A stretch of 64,000 bases of DNA from Coptis chinensis (lineage: Eukaryota > Streptophyta > Magnoliopsida > Ranunculales > Ranunculaceae). The stretch spans positions 18,081,501 to 18,145,500 of the forward strand of contig CM027381.1 of the NCBI GenBank assembly GCA_015680905.1. The letters are read 5' to 3'. Position 1 is the first letter of the stretch. Every line of letters starts with the position of its first letter. The translations under genes and the position numbers were made by a program. Below are positions 1-12,180 of the stretch, piece after piece. The notes under the pieces are model-generated. The model saw only the letters and a program-made list of their open reading frames with translations, had not been told where the DNA came from and ran no database searches.

Positions 1-640
1 AGAATCCTGAGTGGGATGCTCTTGGTGCTTGTTCCGCGCTTTGCTGTGCGTAGTGATTGCGTAAATCTGTGAGAATGCCCTGCATTCGGCAGCATAGACG
101 TCAGCCATATCTGGCAATGGGAGGTCAATGCTAGGCATTAACTGGACCTCTACCCTGATATTATGAGGTTCAATTGAATCAATTGTTGCTGGAAGGTAGG
201 CTAATGTATCAGCATGCCGAACATCATTCCTTGGTCTTTGCGAAATGTAGATGCACTCAAATTTTGCAGTGAGATCGCGTATAACATCTAAATAAGCCGC
301 CATTTGCTCATCTTGGGCTTGATATGACATGCCAAACTAAAAAGCAACTAGCTTTGAATCCATTACCATATTGATTGTCTTTGCCCCCATTTTGAGCGCC
401 GCTCTCATTCCAAATATTGCGGTTTCATACTCGTCTTCATTGTTGGAAGCAGGAAAGCAAAGTCGAACGGACCGTTCAATTCGGTTATCATTTGGGTCGA
501 CTATCACACAACCAATCCCGAATCCCTTGCTATTACTTGAACCATCTATATAGACAACCCACGCCTCACCGCTGGTGACATTCTCTTTAACAGAGTCAGA
601 TTGGTGGTTGGGAAAATCTTGCAGCTGTTCTTCTTCGAAT
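1..640 (-). mobile_element. Second (archaeal-type, 'aRH') RNase H region of the Tat element
   Basis: The reverse-strand translation of this stretch contains pieces such as YIDGSSNSKGFGIG and, further on, a GMRAALKMGA-like helix, in the order expected for an RNase H fold. It follows the ordinary RNase H of the same element (643-1200). A second RNase H domain after the first is a known hallmark of the Tat lineage. The region is broken and runs off the left edge. The domain name is inferred from motif order, not from a database search. Confidence 0.6.
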
Positions 641-642
641 AA

Positions 643-1973
643 CTAGGGCGAAACCACGATATCTTCTATCGGGAAATCCGCCATTAGAGAAGCTAATGCA
701 TGACCTTTTTCTGCAGTGTGAGACTCATATAAGATGTGGTAAGCACTTAGATAGCTAGACCAATCAGCGAGGCGGCTAGACTCTTCGACTCTTCCGAGTG
801 CCTTGCGAAGGGGATATTCTGTATATACTTTAACCATACGTCCCTGAAAATATGGCTTAAGCCTGCGTGCGGCATGTACCAGGGCAAGCGCGATTTTCTC
901 AACTTTAGAATATTGACTCTCTGATCTAGTTAACATTTTGCTAATGAAGTATATGAGGTGCTCCTTCGGATTTTCCAAGAACAATACCGCGCTTACTGCG
1001 ATCTCAGAAGTTGCTAAATAAATGCCAATGTCTTGGCCAGTTTGCGGACTGACCAGGACGGTGGTTGATACCAAGTAAGTTTTAATTTCCTTGAAAACCA
1101 TATCACAGTCCTCATTCCAAACTGAGGCACCTTTCAAAGTTTGAAAAAATGGCCTGCATCGATCTGAATATTTTGATATAAATCTATTCAGGGTTGCCAA
1201 ATGACCAGTGAGCCGCTAAATTTCCTTTTTATTCGATGGTGGTGGCATTTTGAGAATGGCCCGAATATGTTCAAGGTTTGCCTCAATACCCCGTCGAGTC
1301 ATCAGGAATCCTAAAAACTTTCCAGATGCTAACCCAAAAGAACATTTCGAAGGGTTCAACTTCAGTTTATATCTTACGATCTTATCGAAAACCTCTTGTA
1401 AATGCTGAAGGCGGTCGAATGTTTCTTTGGATTTGACCACCATGTCATCTATGTAAACTTCCATGATACACCTAATCAGATCGGCAAACATTATATTCAT
1501 CATCCTATGATAGGTAGTGCCTGCATTTCTCAGACCGAATGGCATAACTTTAAAACAATACAAGCCTTGGTCTGTGAGGAAAGTCGTGTGCTCCTGGTCC
1601 TTCTCAAGCAGAGGTATCTGGTTATAAGCAGAGGAAACATCCGTGAACGACAGAAACTCGTATCCCGAGGTTGCATCGACTAGATCTGAAATGCGAGATA
1701 TGGGTATGGATACACTGGGCAAGCTTTGTTGAGGTTGGTGAAGTCAATGCAAACCCTGAGCTTCCCATTTTTCTTTGGAACCACGACGATATTGGATACC
1801 CAAGTCGGGTATTCGATGGGTTTAATAAATCCTGCTCCAAGCATTTTACCAATTTTGTCATTGACCTTCAGTTTTCGCTCGGGAGCCATCTTCCTTGGTC
1901 TTTGTCGAAGCAGTTTGAATCTCAGGTTGATATCAAGCATATGGCAAGCAACATCAGTGTCGATTCCAGGCAT
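643..1973 (-). mobile_element. Reverse transcriptase and RNase H of the Tat element
   Basis: The RT part (about 1216-1973) shows the conserved blocks for strand synthesis: the N-terminal 'RVCIDFTNLNKACP' region, the 'FTDVSSAYNQI' block that carries the first catalytic Asp, and the YIDDMVV active-site box. The RNase H part (643-1200) shows the usual Ty3 pattern ending in 'LADWSSYLSAYHILYE'. The two would make and degrade the RNA-DNA hybrid during reverse transcription. The region is broken and not expected to function. Confidence 0.85.
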
Positions 1974-2240
1974 CTAGTCGATATTCCAGGCAAATATTTC
2001 TTGATACTTTCCTAACAGGTGAATTAGAGCTCTTTTTTCGACTGGGGGTAAGTCGGCAGCGATGAAAGTAGTTTCGTGGCTCTCGCCCCCCTATATGAAC
2101 TTCTTCTAACTGATCAATCGAGGGACCTTCTTCAAAGCATCGGACTTCTCGTACCTGATAAGCCCAACGTTTCTGTAATTGCTATTTGGCATGATCAACC
2201 TGGAGGTCGTGTTGCCTTGGGTTTCGGATTTCCTTGTATC

Positions 2241-2792
2241 TTATAGTGCCAAATTGTGACACTGATGTGACATCATCTGGTCACTGCAAACCTTACATAC
2301 TCCCGTTGGCATTGGGAATATCAATGCCTGGTGGAAGGTGGATACAACAGCCAGATTTGCATGGATCCAATCCCTACCAAAAATTGCGTTATAACAAGAA
2401 CCACAATCTACCAGAAGGAAATTTATCCCGACAGATTGATGCCCAACCGTGACAGGGAGATAAACCTTTCCAATAGCTTGGGCTGGTTCTCCATTGAATC
2501 CAATGATTGGATTACGGTCTTCTATGATCAGGTCCTCTAACAGTTTCATTATGGAGTAAGCCCTGGTGAATAACACGCTAGCTGAGCTTCCTGTGTCAAT
2601 AAGAACTTTATGCACCCTAAAGATTCCTATCCATGCAGTAATGACAACAGCGTCATTGTGAGGGTAATAAACCCCCTTCTCATCGTTCTCAGTGAACTTC
2701 AACTCCTGGCCTTCATAGGTTTCAGTATTGATACCTTGGTTAAAATTGAAACTGTTGACCTGGTAATGATCTTGTATATAACGAAGTTTCAA
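2241..2792 (-). mobile_element. Aspartic protease region of the Tat element
   Basis: A reverse-strand reading frame of about 180 residues carries the retropepsin active-site box 'VLIDTGSSASVLF', followed by the hydrophobic 'NAIFGRDWIH' block common in plant Ty3 proteases. It sits between gag and RT as expected. Its role would be to cleave the Gag-Pol polyprotein. Confidence 0.8.
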
Positions 2793-2807
2793 GCGAGTTT
2801 CTATCTT

Positions 2808-4330
2808 TCACTGATGGCGAGAGATGTTATCGATATGTGCGTGGCATACATCGATAACGTTGTGTTTAGTCAAGTTGATATGGGCTGACCGAGTTTTGTT
2901 TTGAACAAACTCAGTAAGCTGTCCATAGTCAACGAGGCGCTGAACTTCTTTCTTTAAAGCTCTGCAATGATCTGTTTCATGCCCAATATCATTGTGATAT
3001 TTGCATTTTCGATTTTTATCCCGCCTACCTATAGGATCTTCTGGTAGCGGTCGAGCTGGCTGTAACATTTTCTTAGTTCTAATTTTTTTTGTATAGGTTT
3101 GCAAGGCCAAGAGTCAAAGGGGTGAATACCTTTTCGTCTAGATTTGGGGCCTTTGTATTATTCTGAGTACTCCTCTTGTTACCTTGATTGATAAGCTTAT
3201 CCTTTTTAAAGTCCTTGGAAGTAGGATCTGCGCCATCTTTTCTCTGTCGAGATTTGTTATCATCTTCTACTCGAATGTACCGTTCAACTGAGGTGAATAA
3301 ATCAGAGAGGGTGGTGGGTGACTTTCAAGTAAAAGAGTTGTAAAGTCCATCTCTGTCGAAATGCAATGCTTGATGGAATGCTTGTATTGCAAAAGCATCA
3401 CTCACATCCTGAACTTCGGTGTGAAGCTTCTTAAACCGTCGTACCAAACTATTAATTGTTTCACCCTTCTCCATAGCGAGATTGAACAGTGTGCTCGGAC
3501 TATTCTTCATTTACATATTGTATAGAAAATGTTCAACGAACATATCATTGAACTTTGTAAATGAATCAATCGAACGCGGCGTCAACTTGTTGAACTAGGA
3601 CAGGGCGTATCCTTTCAATGTTGCTGGAAAAATACGACATATTAACAACTCATGAAATTCCCACAAGGTCATAGCCGCTTGGTAGCTCATGACGTGCTCA
3701 TTTGGACAGCCATCCACGTCATCGTAAGTCGGAAGAGAGAGCTGTTTGAATGCCTCAGGGTGAACACAGTCCCTGATGTCATTTACAAAGGGTAAAAATT
3801 CGGACCTCGCACATCCCTTTCCAAGAGGGGGTCGTCTCGGATGGTTTGCCTGGTCACGGCTTGGTTAATTAATTCCTTAATCCTTTGTTCATTCATATTC
3901 TCATAGCTATCTTCATCTGGATTCTCTTCTCTCCAGATCCGTTCATCACGAGCTAAGATTCAATTGGGATTCGGTCGCTGCCGACGTCCGATTCTACCCC
4001 GCCTTCTCCCTACTTTGTTAGCAGGTAGTGGACTCTCATTCCGAGTTGTGCACCGGGATTCATATCTTGATCCGGACACTTCCACGGATGTTGGCATTTC
4101 CGAACTAGAATTCACTGCAGTTGCTGGCATTCCAGATTGTTGTGACTGGTGTGTCTGAAGATTTGTGCCCAAACAATCCCAAACATTATTTGACGGTGAA
4201 TGAGTGGGGACAGGCACGATAGGGTGGATAGTCCGGCTTTGGCTTGGATCTCTAACTCGACCATTATTGTGGATAAGGTTTTGGCCATTGTTAGGATCTT
4301 CACGTTGTCCTAGTTCGGCCGGTTGCATTT
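2808..4330 (-). mobile_element. Gag region of the Tat element
   Basis: Reverse-strand pieces include a capsid-like block 'EKGETINSLVRRFKKLH' near 3400-3500. A nucleic-acid-binding segment near 2900-3050 carries 'CKYHNDIGHETDHCRALK', the Cys/His pattern of Tat-clade Gag proteins. The 5'-most part (3960-4328) is Pro/Arg-rich. The region is broken, and the exact Gag start is not clear. Confidence 0.7.
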
Positions 4331-4903
4331 GCTACGTTAAGACAAAAGGGACTCGACCGACTGGTGCTCCTCAGGGTCTCTGGGCCATTTACCTAGTTGA
4401 TTTCTCAAACTCTCGTTTTCCGTAACTATTCTTGTCAAAAGAGAGATGAGAGTTGGATCCGATTGGTATTACAGGCTCAGGATGGAGGCTCGTGGGTTAG
4501 CATGTCGGCCTCCCCTATCCCTTCCAGGGCGTCGCGCAATAGCATTGCGGGCGGATTTAGCAGGACCATCCCTGTTGTGTATTCTAGCAGCTCTTGTGCT
4601 CCGCACCGCGTTGCGGCGAGGGACACAGGGATTAGATCCTCGAGTCCTTAGAGGTTCTAGAGTGTGTGGAACTGCTTCAGATAGTCCGTTTCCTCCATTT
4701 TAAGAAAAAAAATCTACAACGGCTCGACTGCCCCACCTCTGTAGTGGTGCCTGGAATAATCTCCATGTTCTATCAAGTTGCTACATGCTGATTGGCAGCT
4801 TCTATATTGCTCATCGCGATTTGTTCAGCCATGGTAACAAGGATGTATGAAAAATAATGCCGAGGATATCAAGCTCCAATAGAAGACCACGTGGTCGTGG
4901 GTT
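4331..4903 (-). mobile_element. 5' leader of the Tat element, noncoding
   Basis: This stretch between the gag start region and the primer-binding site has no convincing reading frame on either strand. It is best read as the untranslated leader of the Tat element. Short frames here match nothing I recognise. Confidence 0.5.
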
Positions 4904-4926
4904 CGTTTCCCCACAGACAGCGCCAA
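4904..4926 (-). other. Primer-binding site of the Tat element
   Basis: On the reverse strand, just inside the LTR, the sequence reads TGGCGCTGTCTGTGGGGAA. It starts with TGG, as required to pair with the CCA end of a primer tRNA, and lies about five bases from the LTR edge. I have not matched it to a specific tRNA. Confidence 0.65.
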
Positions 4927-4930
4927 AGAA

Positions 4931-5494
4931 TGTTGGGGCAAAAAGTTAACCCGACTCCCGATGTAATGGTGCTTCCGAAAGCTCGTAAGAGATAGGATTA
5001 GGTATTTTGGAAGAAGAGAGATTGCACCAACGTTCTGGTTGCCTACGTACCCAGTGATGAATCCGGGATCAAGTCTCTTATAACGTAGTTCTGAAGGTTG
5101 CAGAAGCCTCCATATATATAGCAATCTCTGCCTTGGTGGCCAAGAAAGGGATTCTCGAAGATTGCCTTCCTTGATGAATCCTAGTATGATCCTATCTAAA
5201 ATAGGATCATTCCCCAAGATTTCATTCTATCCCTGTGCAAGATCTTATCGAATTGCACTAGGATTTCTCGCCTCCGCGGATTGGGTTACTAGATCAGGAT
5301 ATCCGAACGGATTGGATCCATGAACTTGGGCCACCTAGATGGGCCCTGGACCTGTTGTGAACTTTGACAGATTAGAAGGTTGGATGATCTAAAAGTATTT
5401 ATTTGGACAGCCTCTGGACTAGTCCGCCGTTGGTCCCACACCCAGTCCATGGTCCGAGTACACTTTGGACTAGAAATATGATGTAGGGTACACA
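4931..5494 (-). repeat. 5' LTR of the Tat element
   Basis: The forward strand starts TGTTGGGG and ends near 5492-5496 in ...GTACACA, giving the TGT...ACA ends of an LTR of about 564 bp. A reverse-strand TATA run lies near 5112-5121 (TATATATATGG), as expected for the promoter. The primer-binding site lies just to the left. The right edge is uncertain by a few bases because of a CACACA run. Confidence 0.7.
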
Positions 5495-6800
5495 CAGAAG
5501 CGATCCGGTTATGAAGGTTTTGTGGCCACAGGTAGAGTGACAGGAACTATCTCACGTTGATTATTAACGGGTGGGTTGTGATAGTTATTATTAACCGGGA
5601 TGATACCTCTATTATTATTATTATTACCTGGCCCTTGTACTTGTCTTGGTGGAAATTGGTTGTAGTTATTTGGTGGCCTAACAGTTTGATTACCAAAACC
5701 TTGAGGTGTGACTTGTTGTTGATTATTACGCCAACTAAAGTTGGGATGTTGTCTCCAAGGTGCGTTAGGAATATTATTAAAAGTGCATACATTTTCTGGT
5801 TGTGTGGGTGGTTGTTCATAGACAAGAGGACAATTAGAGTCGGTTTGCTCAAGACTAAAACATAAATTACATGGAATAGAGTTGATGTTCATGATAGGAA
5901 TAGGCTTCTGGTGAACAGAAAGGGCTTCTACCTTTTTGGAGAGGGATTCGATTAGCGTTGTAATCTCGAGATCAGGTTTAACCTCAAACATACTGGCAGC
6001 CTTTGATGTAGAAGAAGAAGGGGCGGAGCGGGGGATATCGTTACTCCCCTCCCCATAGCTATTATTACGCTTAAATTGATCTTCTAAGAATTTAAGAGCC
6101 TCTGTGGCTCCTTTACTAAGAAAACTACTCCTATTCATTATATCAAGAACCTCTTTATGGTAATCTGAAAGCCCCTTGAAAAAGGCACGATCAAGCCTAT
6201 CTTTCGCAAGGTTATGATGTGGACATTCTATAAGAAGATCAGTGTACCCATTTCAGGCCTCTGAAAAGGATTCATGAGGGTTCTGACGGAAAAAATGAAT
6301 CTTTTTAATCATTTCATCTGTCTTCAGTGGTGGGTAAAACTGTTCCATGAACAATTGAACAAGTTTAGCCCATGAGTCCACGGAATTTTACATTTGGGCA
6401 GTTAACCAAGATGCTGCCTTGTCGGCTAGTGTGAAAGGAAACACCCTAAGTTTAATTTGTTCTGAGTTTACGCTAGGATGATGGAATATAGTAAGAACTT
6501 GTTCTATCCTAAGCATATGCTGATAAGGTTTCTCGTGGTCTAAACCATGAAAAACCGGTAACAAATTAAAGATGTTTGGGGGAATTCAAAAATCCTCCAC
6601 TGGGTCTGCAAGAACGATGCATGACTTAGGGCCATCATTTAGGGCTTTGTAAAAATTAGAGAGAGGAGTCTCTGCTTCTTCAGCCATTGATGCAGGTGTA
6701 GTGTGTGAAATTCTAGATAGGCATGTGCATTGACGTTTACGATATATAACTTTAGATGGTTTCTTCTTACCAGAACTTAATCTCATGCAATTCTAAGTCA
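5495..6800 (-). mobile_element. Athila-type (Ty3/gypsy) gag, fossil, split by the Tat element
   Basis: Reverse-strand frames at 5509-6138 and 6586-6786 match the gag of the other two Athila copies here. They share the 'SMFEVKPDLE' and 'IESLSKKVEAL' blocks, an Asn/Gln-rich tail ending in 'NNQREIVPVT', and an N-terminal 'LSNFYKALNDGP' block like the 'LSDFYTALQEGP' of the copy at 44.5 kb. The rest of the element would continue beyond the Tat insertion and is not seen. Several breaks. Confidence 0.8.
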
Positions 6801-9340
6801 AATATAAAAGAAACAATTGCAGCAGTCAAACAAGCTTGATTATACTAGAATTAAACTCCTCTGACAAAAGAAACGAGAACTGAAAGAAGGATAACTTGAA
6901 TGCCTCCTTGCTACGCTTACTAGCGCCTTCAAGCACGAATTTCAATGTCCTATAGCATCCTGGAGCATCGAACCAGCAAGTATTTGGATCCAAGACGTGA
7001 CCTGTAACTAACATGTAAAAGGGCAGAGCGATCAGACCTACTTCAAAGGGCGTGCGTGCTCGAATATAGGGTAACTAGGGGGCGCAATCTATACTAAAAA
7101 AAAAGGAAAAATAGGCTTTCTCCTGTGGGCTTGGATAGGACCTAATGGGCTAGGCCTTAGGTCGTTTTAATGGGTCTCAATCTAGACTTTAAATTATGGC
7201 TGGGTTTTTGGAAAAAGAAATGGGCTGTTTTTCTGGTGGGTTTTGTGGACTGGAATTCTAAACTGGGCGGTTTTAAACCTAACAACAACTAGGTTTTGTA
7301 AGGACTGGGCTTTTCATAAAGGTGTTGGGCCTAAACGAATACTGGAGAGTGCTCGAGAGGCCAAACTATAGACTGTATGTGTGAAAAACTTAAGGTATGG
7401 TTACTGGAGGTCAGGGCGTGCGCGCGCTCGGATATAGGCTAACTAGGGGGCGGGCGCCCTTTGAAAGCACACTTCAGTACTCCTAACTTTTCTAGGAAGT
7501 TCTCTGCGAGTACATGAACTGTTTTGAGACCTTGTTTTGATAAACCTGTTGAAGCAAACAAAAACAAAGGTCATGAGTCCAGTAAGAATGTACTGAAATA
7601 AAGCAAAACATATGCGAAAAATAGCAGGGTGGGTGGGTGAATTTGGGCTGTTTAAAATTGAAAAACTAGTGGAATTTAAGTCTAAAGGCAACTAAGATGG
7701 CAGCAATGCCATTTGATAATAGTAAAAACAATTGTTTTACCCTACTTTATGCTAAATAACACTAAGAAGAAGCAAACTAGACTATTCTTACTATTAGATC
7801 AAAGTTCTACTCTCAATTAATCATGTAGTATAACTAGAGTAAAGAATTCGTTCCACTCCTAATTGCTTAGATGTTTAACTAATTCAACATGTGACAAACA
7901 ATTTAACAGCGTGAGAGTAATGATTTCTAAATAGAACTAATATAGTGAACGTTGAATTGAATCTATTATAAATTAAACTAAAGCAATTAAATATAGACTT
8001 ATGAGTAAGAAAGAGAAAATAGAGGAAGTTTGAATCCACCTTGATTAATACCTAACATGTTAGCATAGAGTTTGTTGCAAACCCTAATCTTTACGTTCAA
8101 ACATAAAGGTTAGGCCTTTAATTATCCCTAATTACTTATGGTATCTCTAGTCATATAATAATTAACATGAGAGGAAGTTTAAACCCATTCTTATGGCGGA
8201 TTAATTAGCCTCTAGCCTAGGTTAATTCTACTTATGTCTAAATAGAGAAACTTAGGTTTGAAACTCTTTTAGCAACTACTCTACACTAATATATCAAGTC
8301 CTCATCAAAGCTTCAATCAAATCCCTCTAATGGAGGTTTCATTAGACTATCATGCAAATAAGAATGAGAAGAAGACATATATAGTAAGAATAAAAACTTG
8401 TATTAAGCTAAGAACTTGAAGTGTTTTAATGGAGTTTAAGGCTAGAAAACATAAAACCTAAATTATTCTAAACTATGGTTCAATTAATTATTTTAAATAA
8501 AACAACAAATATACATAAACTCAGTTATAACCATAGAAACCATGCATCCCTAGCATAAGAAACTATAAATATTGCTACATATATAATATGCTATGTCCAA
8601 AACTATGCTCATTGGGCTATTGGCGGCAGTTCCAGCTAGTTCTTAACTCATTTCATCCCGCAAAAGATGAACACTTAGTCTAGGATTAGCTAATTCCAAT
8701 TCGAGTAGGAAAAACAACAAAAATGGTCCAAGTGCAATGCCATTTAAGAAGGGCATGCACAAAGAAGATTGATGAAAGATGGACTAAATAATTTATGACA
8801 TACCTTAACCGAAGTTAAAATCAGAAAATCAATTTAGTCTTTCTCATATATGTTTGATGTAATTGGGAAACACGTGGATTTCTTAAGAATAATCCATTGT
8901 AACTCTTCATAAAAAACACTCAATCTCTATTCAGTTTGAAATATCCTCCATCTCTAAAATAAATTTCACTAGATTTCCAAGTTCAGCTTTGACTCAGATG
9001 AGGACACCTGGAAAATTAGCAATGCTTGTACATATATATGGTTTTCCGAATCTTAAAAACCAATATATATACCTGGCAATATATACTATACAAATAAAGA
9101 TAATCATTGCTTGTAATGGACTTCGATATAATATAAACAACCCATAGCGGTTCATTTGATAAGAATTACAGTGGAAAAAATTCGTTCAGACAAAAAAAAC
9201 CTAAAAAATACTTCAAGTATGAACACATTTATGCAATGACTTTCAAGTCATGAAGGAAAAAAAACCTCAAAAATACTTCAACAACTTCATTTTTAATAAT
9301 AGTGATTACTCTATAACTATAGCAAATTGAATGGCCTTTC
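6801..9340 (-). mobile_element. Gene-free A+T-rich stretch; probable leader and LTR of the reverse-strand Athila
   Basis: No convincing gene on either strand. It lies upstream, in the reverse sense, of the Athila gag, where leader and 5' LTR are expected. A GGCGCC palindrome near 7455-7463 may be a degraded primer-binding site, which would put the LTR edge near 7465. The stretch 8030-8460, rich in CAAACCCTAATC-like and AATGGAGG-like pieces, resembles the 3' part of plant Athila LTRs on the reverse strand. The outer LTR edge was not found, and 8640-9340 may be unrelated. Confidence 0.4.
7048..7452. repeat. Pair of about 38-bp direct repeats, 366 bp apart
   Basis: The stretch 7048-7084 and the stretch 7414-7452 are near-identical. 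Both contain GGGCGTGCG, then CTCG, then ATATAGG and TAACTAGGGGGCG. They are markedly more G+C-rich than their surroundings. They bracket about 330 bp that has no other visible structure. Confidence 0.75.
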
Positions 9341-10604
9341 TGTAACGCCCGTATTTAAAATACGTATTTATTTATTAATTAATTAATTTAATTATTTATT
9401 TAAAATTCGCTGGATTGAATTTGAGATACGTGGGCCTGGTTTTTGGGCCGAGTCTGTGTTGGGCTTGGGTTTCAAACCCAAGTATATAATCACATTGTCC
9501 TAGAGAATAGGGTTTTGAGAGAATAAAAAAATAATAAAAATGGAGGCAGAGATAGAAACTCGTTTGCTGGAGGGTGGAGTGCGACGATTCGGACTAGGAG
9601 GAATTCGTCGAGCTGTTAATTAAGGTGAGTAGATAGTTTTTCTATTTCATAAAATCCAGAGTTTTACTAGTATACAGACAAAATTCTACTGTCAAATGTT
9701 TCCGTTCATTTTCTGTTTGTTCGGCTATGGTTATTCGGCTAGATAATGTTAGTGGAGCTTTTGTCAAAATATATAACTGTTGAAGCTTAGAGAAACCGTT
9801 AATGGCGGCGAGCCAAAACCAAACGGTTGTCCTGTGTACGGTTTGGTACTATTCGTATATTATTTGAAACTGTTTGTGTATTCCTCTTGTTGTATTGATT
9901 GATGAGTGGGTGATGTTTCGATTGGTTAGTGGTGTTTTCGATGGGTCATAAGGTGCTGCCAAAGCTTGGAGGCGTTAATGGCGCTGGTGGTTGGGCTGTT
10001 TTTGGGTTTAATTGGAGTGTGAGGCTTTTACCTAGACTAGTGTATAGTTGATTGTAGTGAGGGTGCATGAGGGCTGTCGAGTGGAGCTTGTAGAAGCCAT
10101 TAATGGCGGCCAGAAGTTTACAGATCTAGTTTTAGTGAAGTTTGTGAATTCCAGAAATTGAGGATTTCGTGTTTGTTAAAGTGGTGGGGGTTTGCACCCT
10201 CTTCATTTTCGGTTGGTTTGTTTGGGGTGGTGTGTGAAGGTTTTGTGGTGGCCGGTTTTGGTGGCTGGAGGAAGAGAAGCTTGGAGAAGATGAACAGTAG
10301 CCGATTTGGGCTTTGGGCCTTGGGCCAAAGCCTTTAGGTTTGTTAGTTGGGCCGGAGTTAAGTTAGTTGGGTTTGGGCAGATTCTATTTATTAGTGTTGG
10401 GCCCGGTTTTGTTTTAAGTTGTTTGTGCTAAAACTAATTGCTTTTCTTTGGACCAGTTTCAAGTTTGTTTTGGAGCCGGTCCATATAACTTAAAATAGAT
10501 CTAATTGGGTCTTTTAATGTTTAGACTTTTGGGTTCTAAGGTTTGGGCTTAGACAGTTAGGTCCAAACCATTACCTTAGCCATAAGCCCATGAACCATAC
10601 ACCT

Positions 10605-10743
10605 TTGACCTTAGCCATGAACCATGGCTATGACCATGAACCTGTTGAACATAGAAACGACAGTTTGACTTTGACAATGACCATGATGTGTTGACTTTGA
10701 CCATGTCGTGTTGATTTTGACATTGATCGTTGACCATTGACTG
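10605..10743 (+). promoter_or_regulatory. Cluster of TTGAC (W-box-like) motifs in the LTR
   Basis: Eight TTGAC cores lie within about 140 bp, six of them as TTGACC or TTGACT, the W-box form bound by WRKY factors. Motif density is seen directly; regulatory function is inference. It may also reflect local expansion of a short repeat. Confidence 0.45.
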
Positions 10744-12002
10744 TGGAATGTTGTTTTTCCAGTTTTTCACATATTTAAGAATATGGACAAATGTAGTAAT
10801 AAAATATTGTCGGAAATTATATAATTTTGTTTGTCTTTATCTAATTAAGATTTGACGTGGTTAGTGTGTAAAACCTATAATATATTGGCACATAACAAGT
10901 GGGGAATTGTTATAGGACTTAGATATATACGTTTTTACGAGAATTAAATTATATACAGACTTAAATTCATGGACTTTGATTGTGGATTGTTGAGTGTTTA
11001 ATTGTGTTATGTTTTTATATATTAAATTGTATGGACAAATCAAATGCTAAAATGCTGTGGAAGCTTGTATAAATTTGGTTGCCATTATCTAATTAAGATT
11101 TGACGTTGATATTGTGACATTATATAATATGTTGGGATATATATATTAAATGCAATAGTTTGGAGAAATAAATGTATAAACACTCCATTATTATATATGT
11201 GAGATGCTACTATGAGGTAGTATAGTATTGGAGAAAATATTTGCCCACGGGATTGTGGCTTAGTGCAATAATATATTGGCACGTGAAAGAATGAAGTGGT
11301 TATGAGATATAATTGAGATATTTCTAAATATTGTGGCTTAGTGCAATAAGGTATTTGACATGCACGTGATATAGTGAAATGATTATGAGTCATAAATGTA
11401 TGACACCTGAATAAATTACGTAACAAAAATCCTAGAACCTGACTACCACAACTCATGTGATTTGCCCTGTGTGGGCGTATGTGATAAGATTGGCCCTTGT
11501 GTAGGGTGTATATATAAGATGTTGATTGACCCATGTGTTGGGCAATCGTAGCTGAATAGTGGCTTGATTATTCCGTTCGCAAAATAGAATGAGATGCGCG
11601 ATATTTTATGCCGAATAGTGGCAATACTTACATAATGGCTTTCGTGTGAGGGTTACCTGGTGTGCGGCATCCCGCTCAGGGTAGTTACGCACGGAGTGGT
11701 TCATTATGTAAGGGGAGGCATGTGGATGTACATGTTCGGCGTTGGGAAGCGATTGTGGCAGCCAGTGAAACTAGGTAAGACATAGATACGACGTGAATTT
11801 TAGGGACACACAAAGAAAGCCTTAATTAATATAATTGTGGTAATGTGTTGGTTAATGATGTATCTTTAGATAAATGATTGTATATGGTTTTGCAGAAGTG
11901 TGGGTCAAACTAATTACTTGGGCAGAGACGACCCACTCTGTAATTGAGCATGAAATGCGGTAAGTATAGAATATGTTTGGCTGGTTAGTAGTTTAGTTAG
12001 AA

Positions 12003-12180
12003 CCTAAGGCGCCTCGTGGAGGAACTAAATGTCTTTTTATTATGCGTATGGTATGTTGTATTAGTTGTTGAAGTTAAGGTGCCTCAGTGGAGAAACTACC
12101 TGCCTTACCTATTGTAGTTAAGAATGTCGTATTAGTTGTTGGGAGTTAAGGCACCTCGGGGAAGGAACTAACGGCCTTAT
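12003..12180 (+). repeat. Three imperfect copies of a 25-30 bp motif near the LTR end
   Basis: Copies near 12005, 12073 and 12145 share AAGG, then CCTC, then GGAG and AACTA, followed by a variant of 'TGCCTTA'. They are spaced about 70 bp apart. This looks like a degraded tandem array inside the long LTR. Confidence 0.6.

Larger units (their letters stand above)
1..5494 (-). mobile_element. Ty3/gypsy retroelement, Tat (Ogre/Retand) clade, fossil, cut by window edge
   Basis: Reading on the reverse strand from high to low coordinates, the order is LTR, primer-binding site, gag, protease, reverse transcriptase, RNase H and a second RNase H-like region. This is Ty3 order; the extra RNase H and the RT motif YIDDMVVKS are typical of the Tat clade. 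Integrase and the 3' LTR lie beyond base 1. The coding region is broken in several places (about half a dozen or more), so this is an old, inactive copy. Its 5' LTR directly abuts an Athila gag, so it inserted into that older element. The target duplication cannot be tested because the other end is outside the window. Confidence 0.85.

Noticed and set aside
11085-11534. 149-residue reverse-strand frame
   Set aside because: Lies in the long LTR, has Tyr/His/Ser-rich low-complexity content and no recognisable domain; likely a chance frame.
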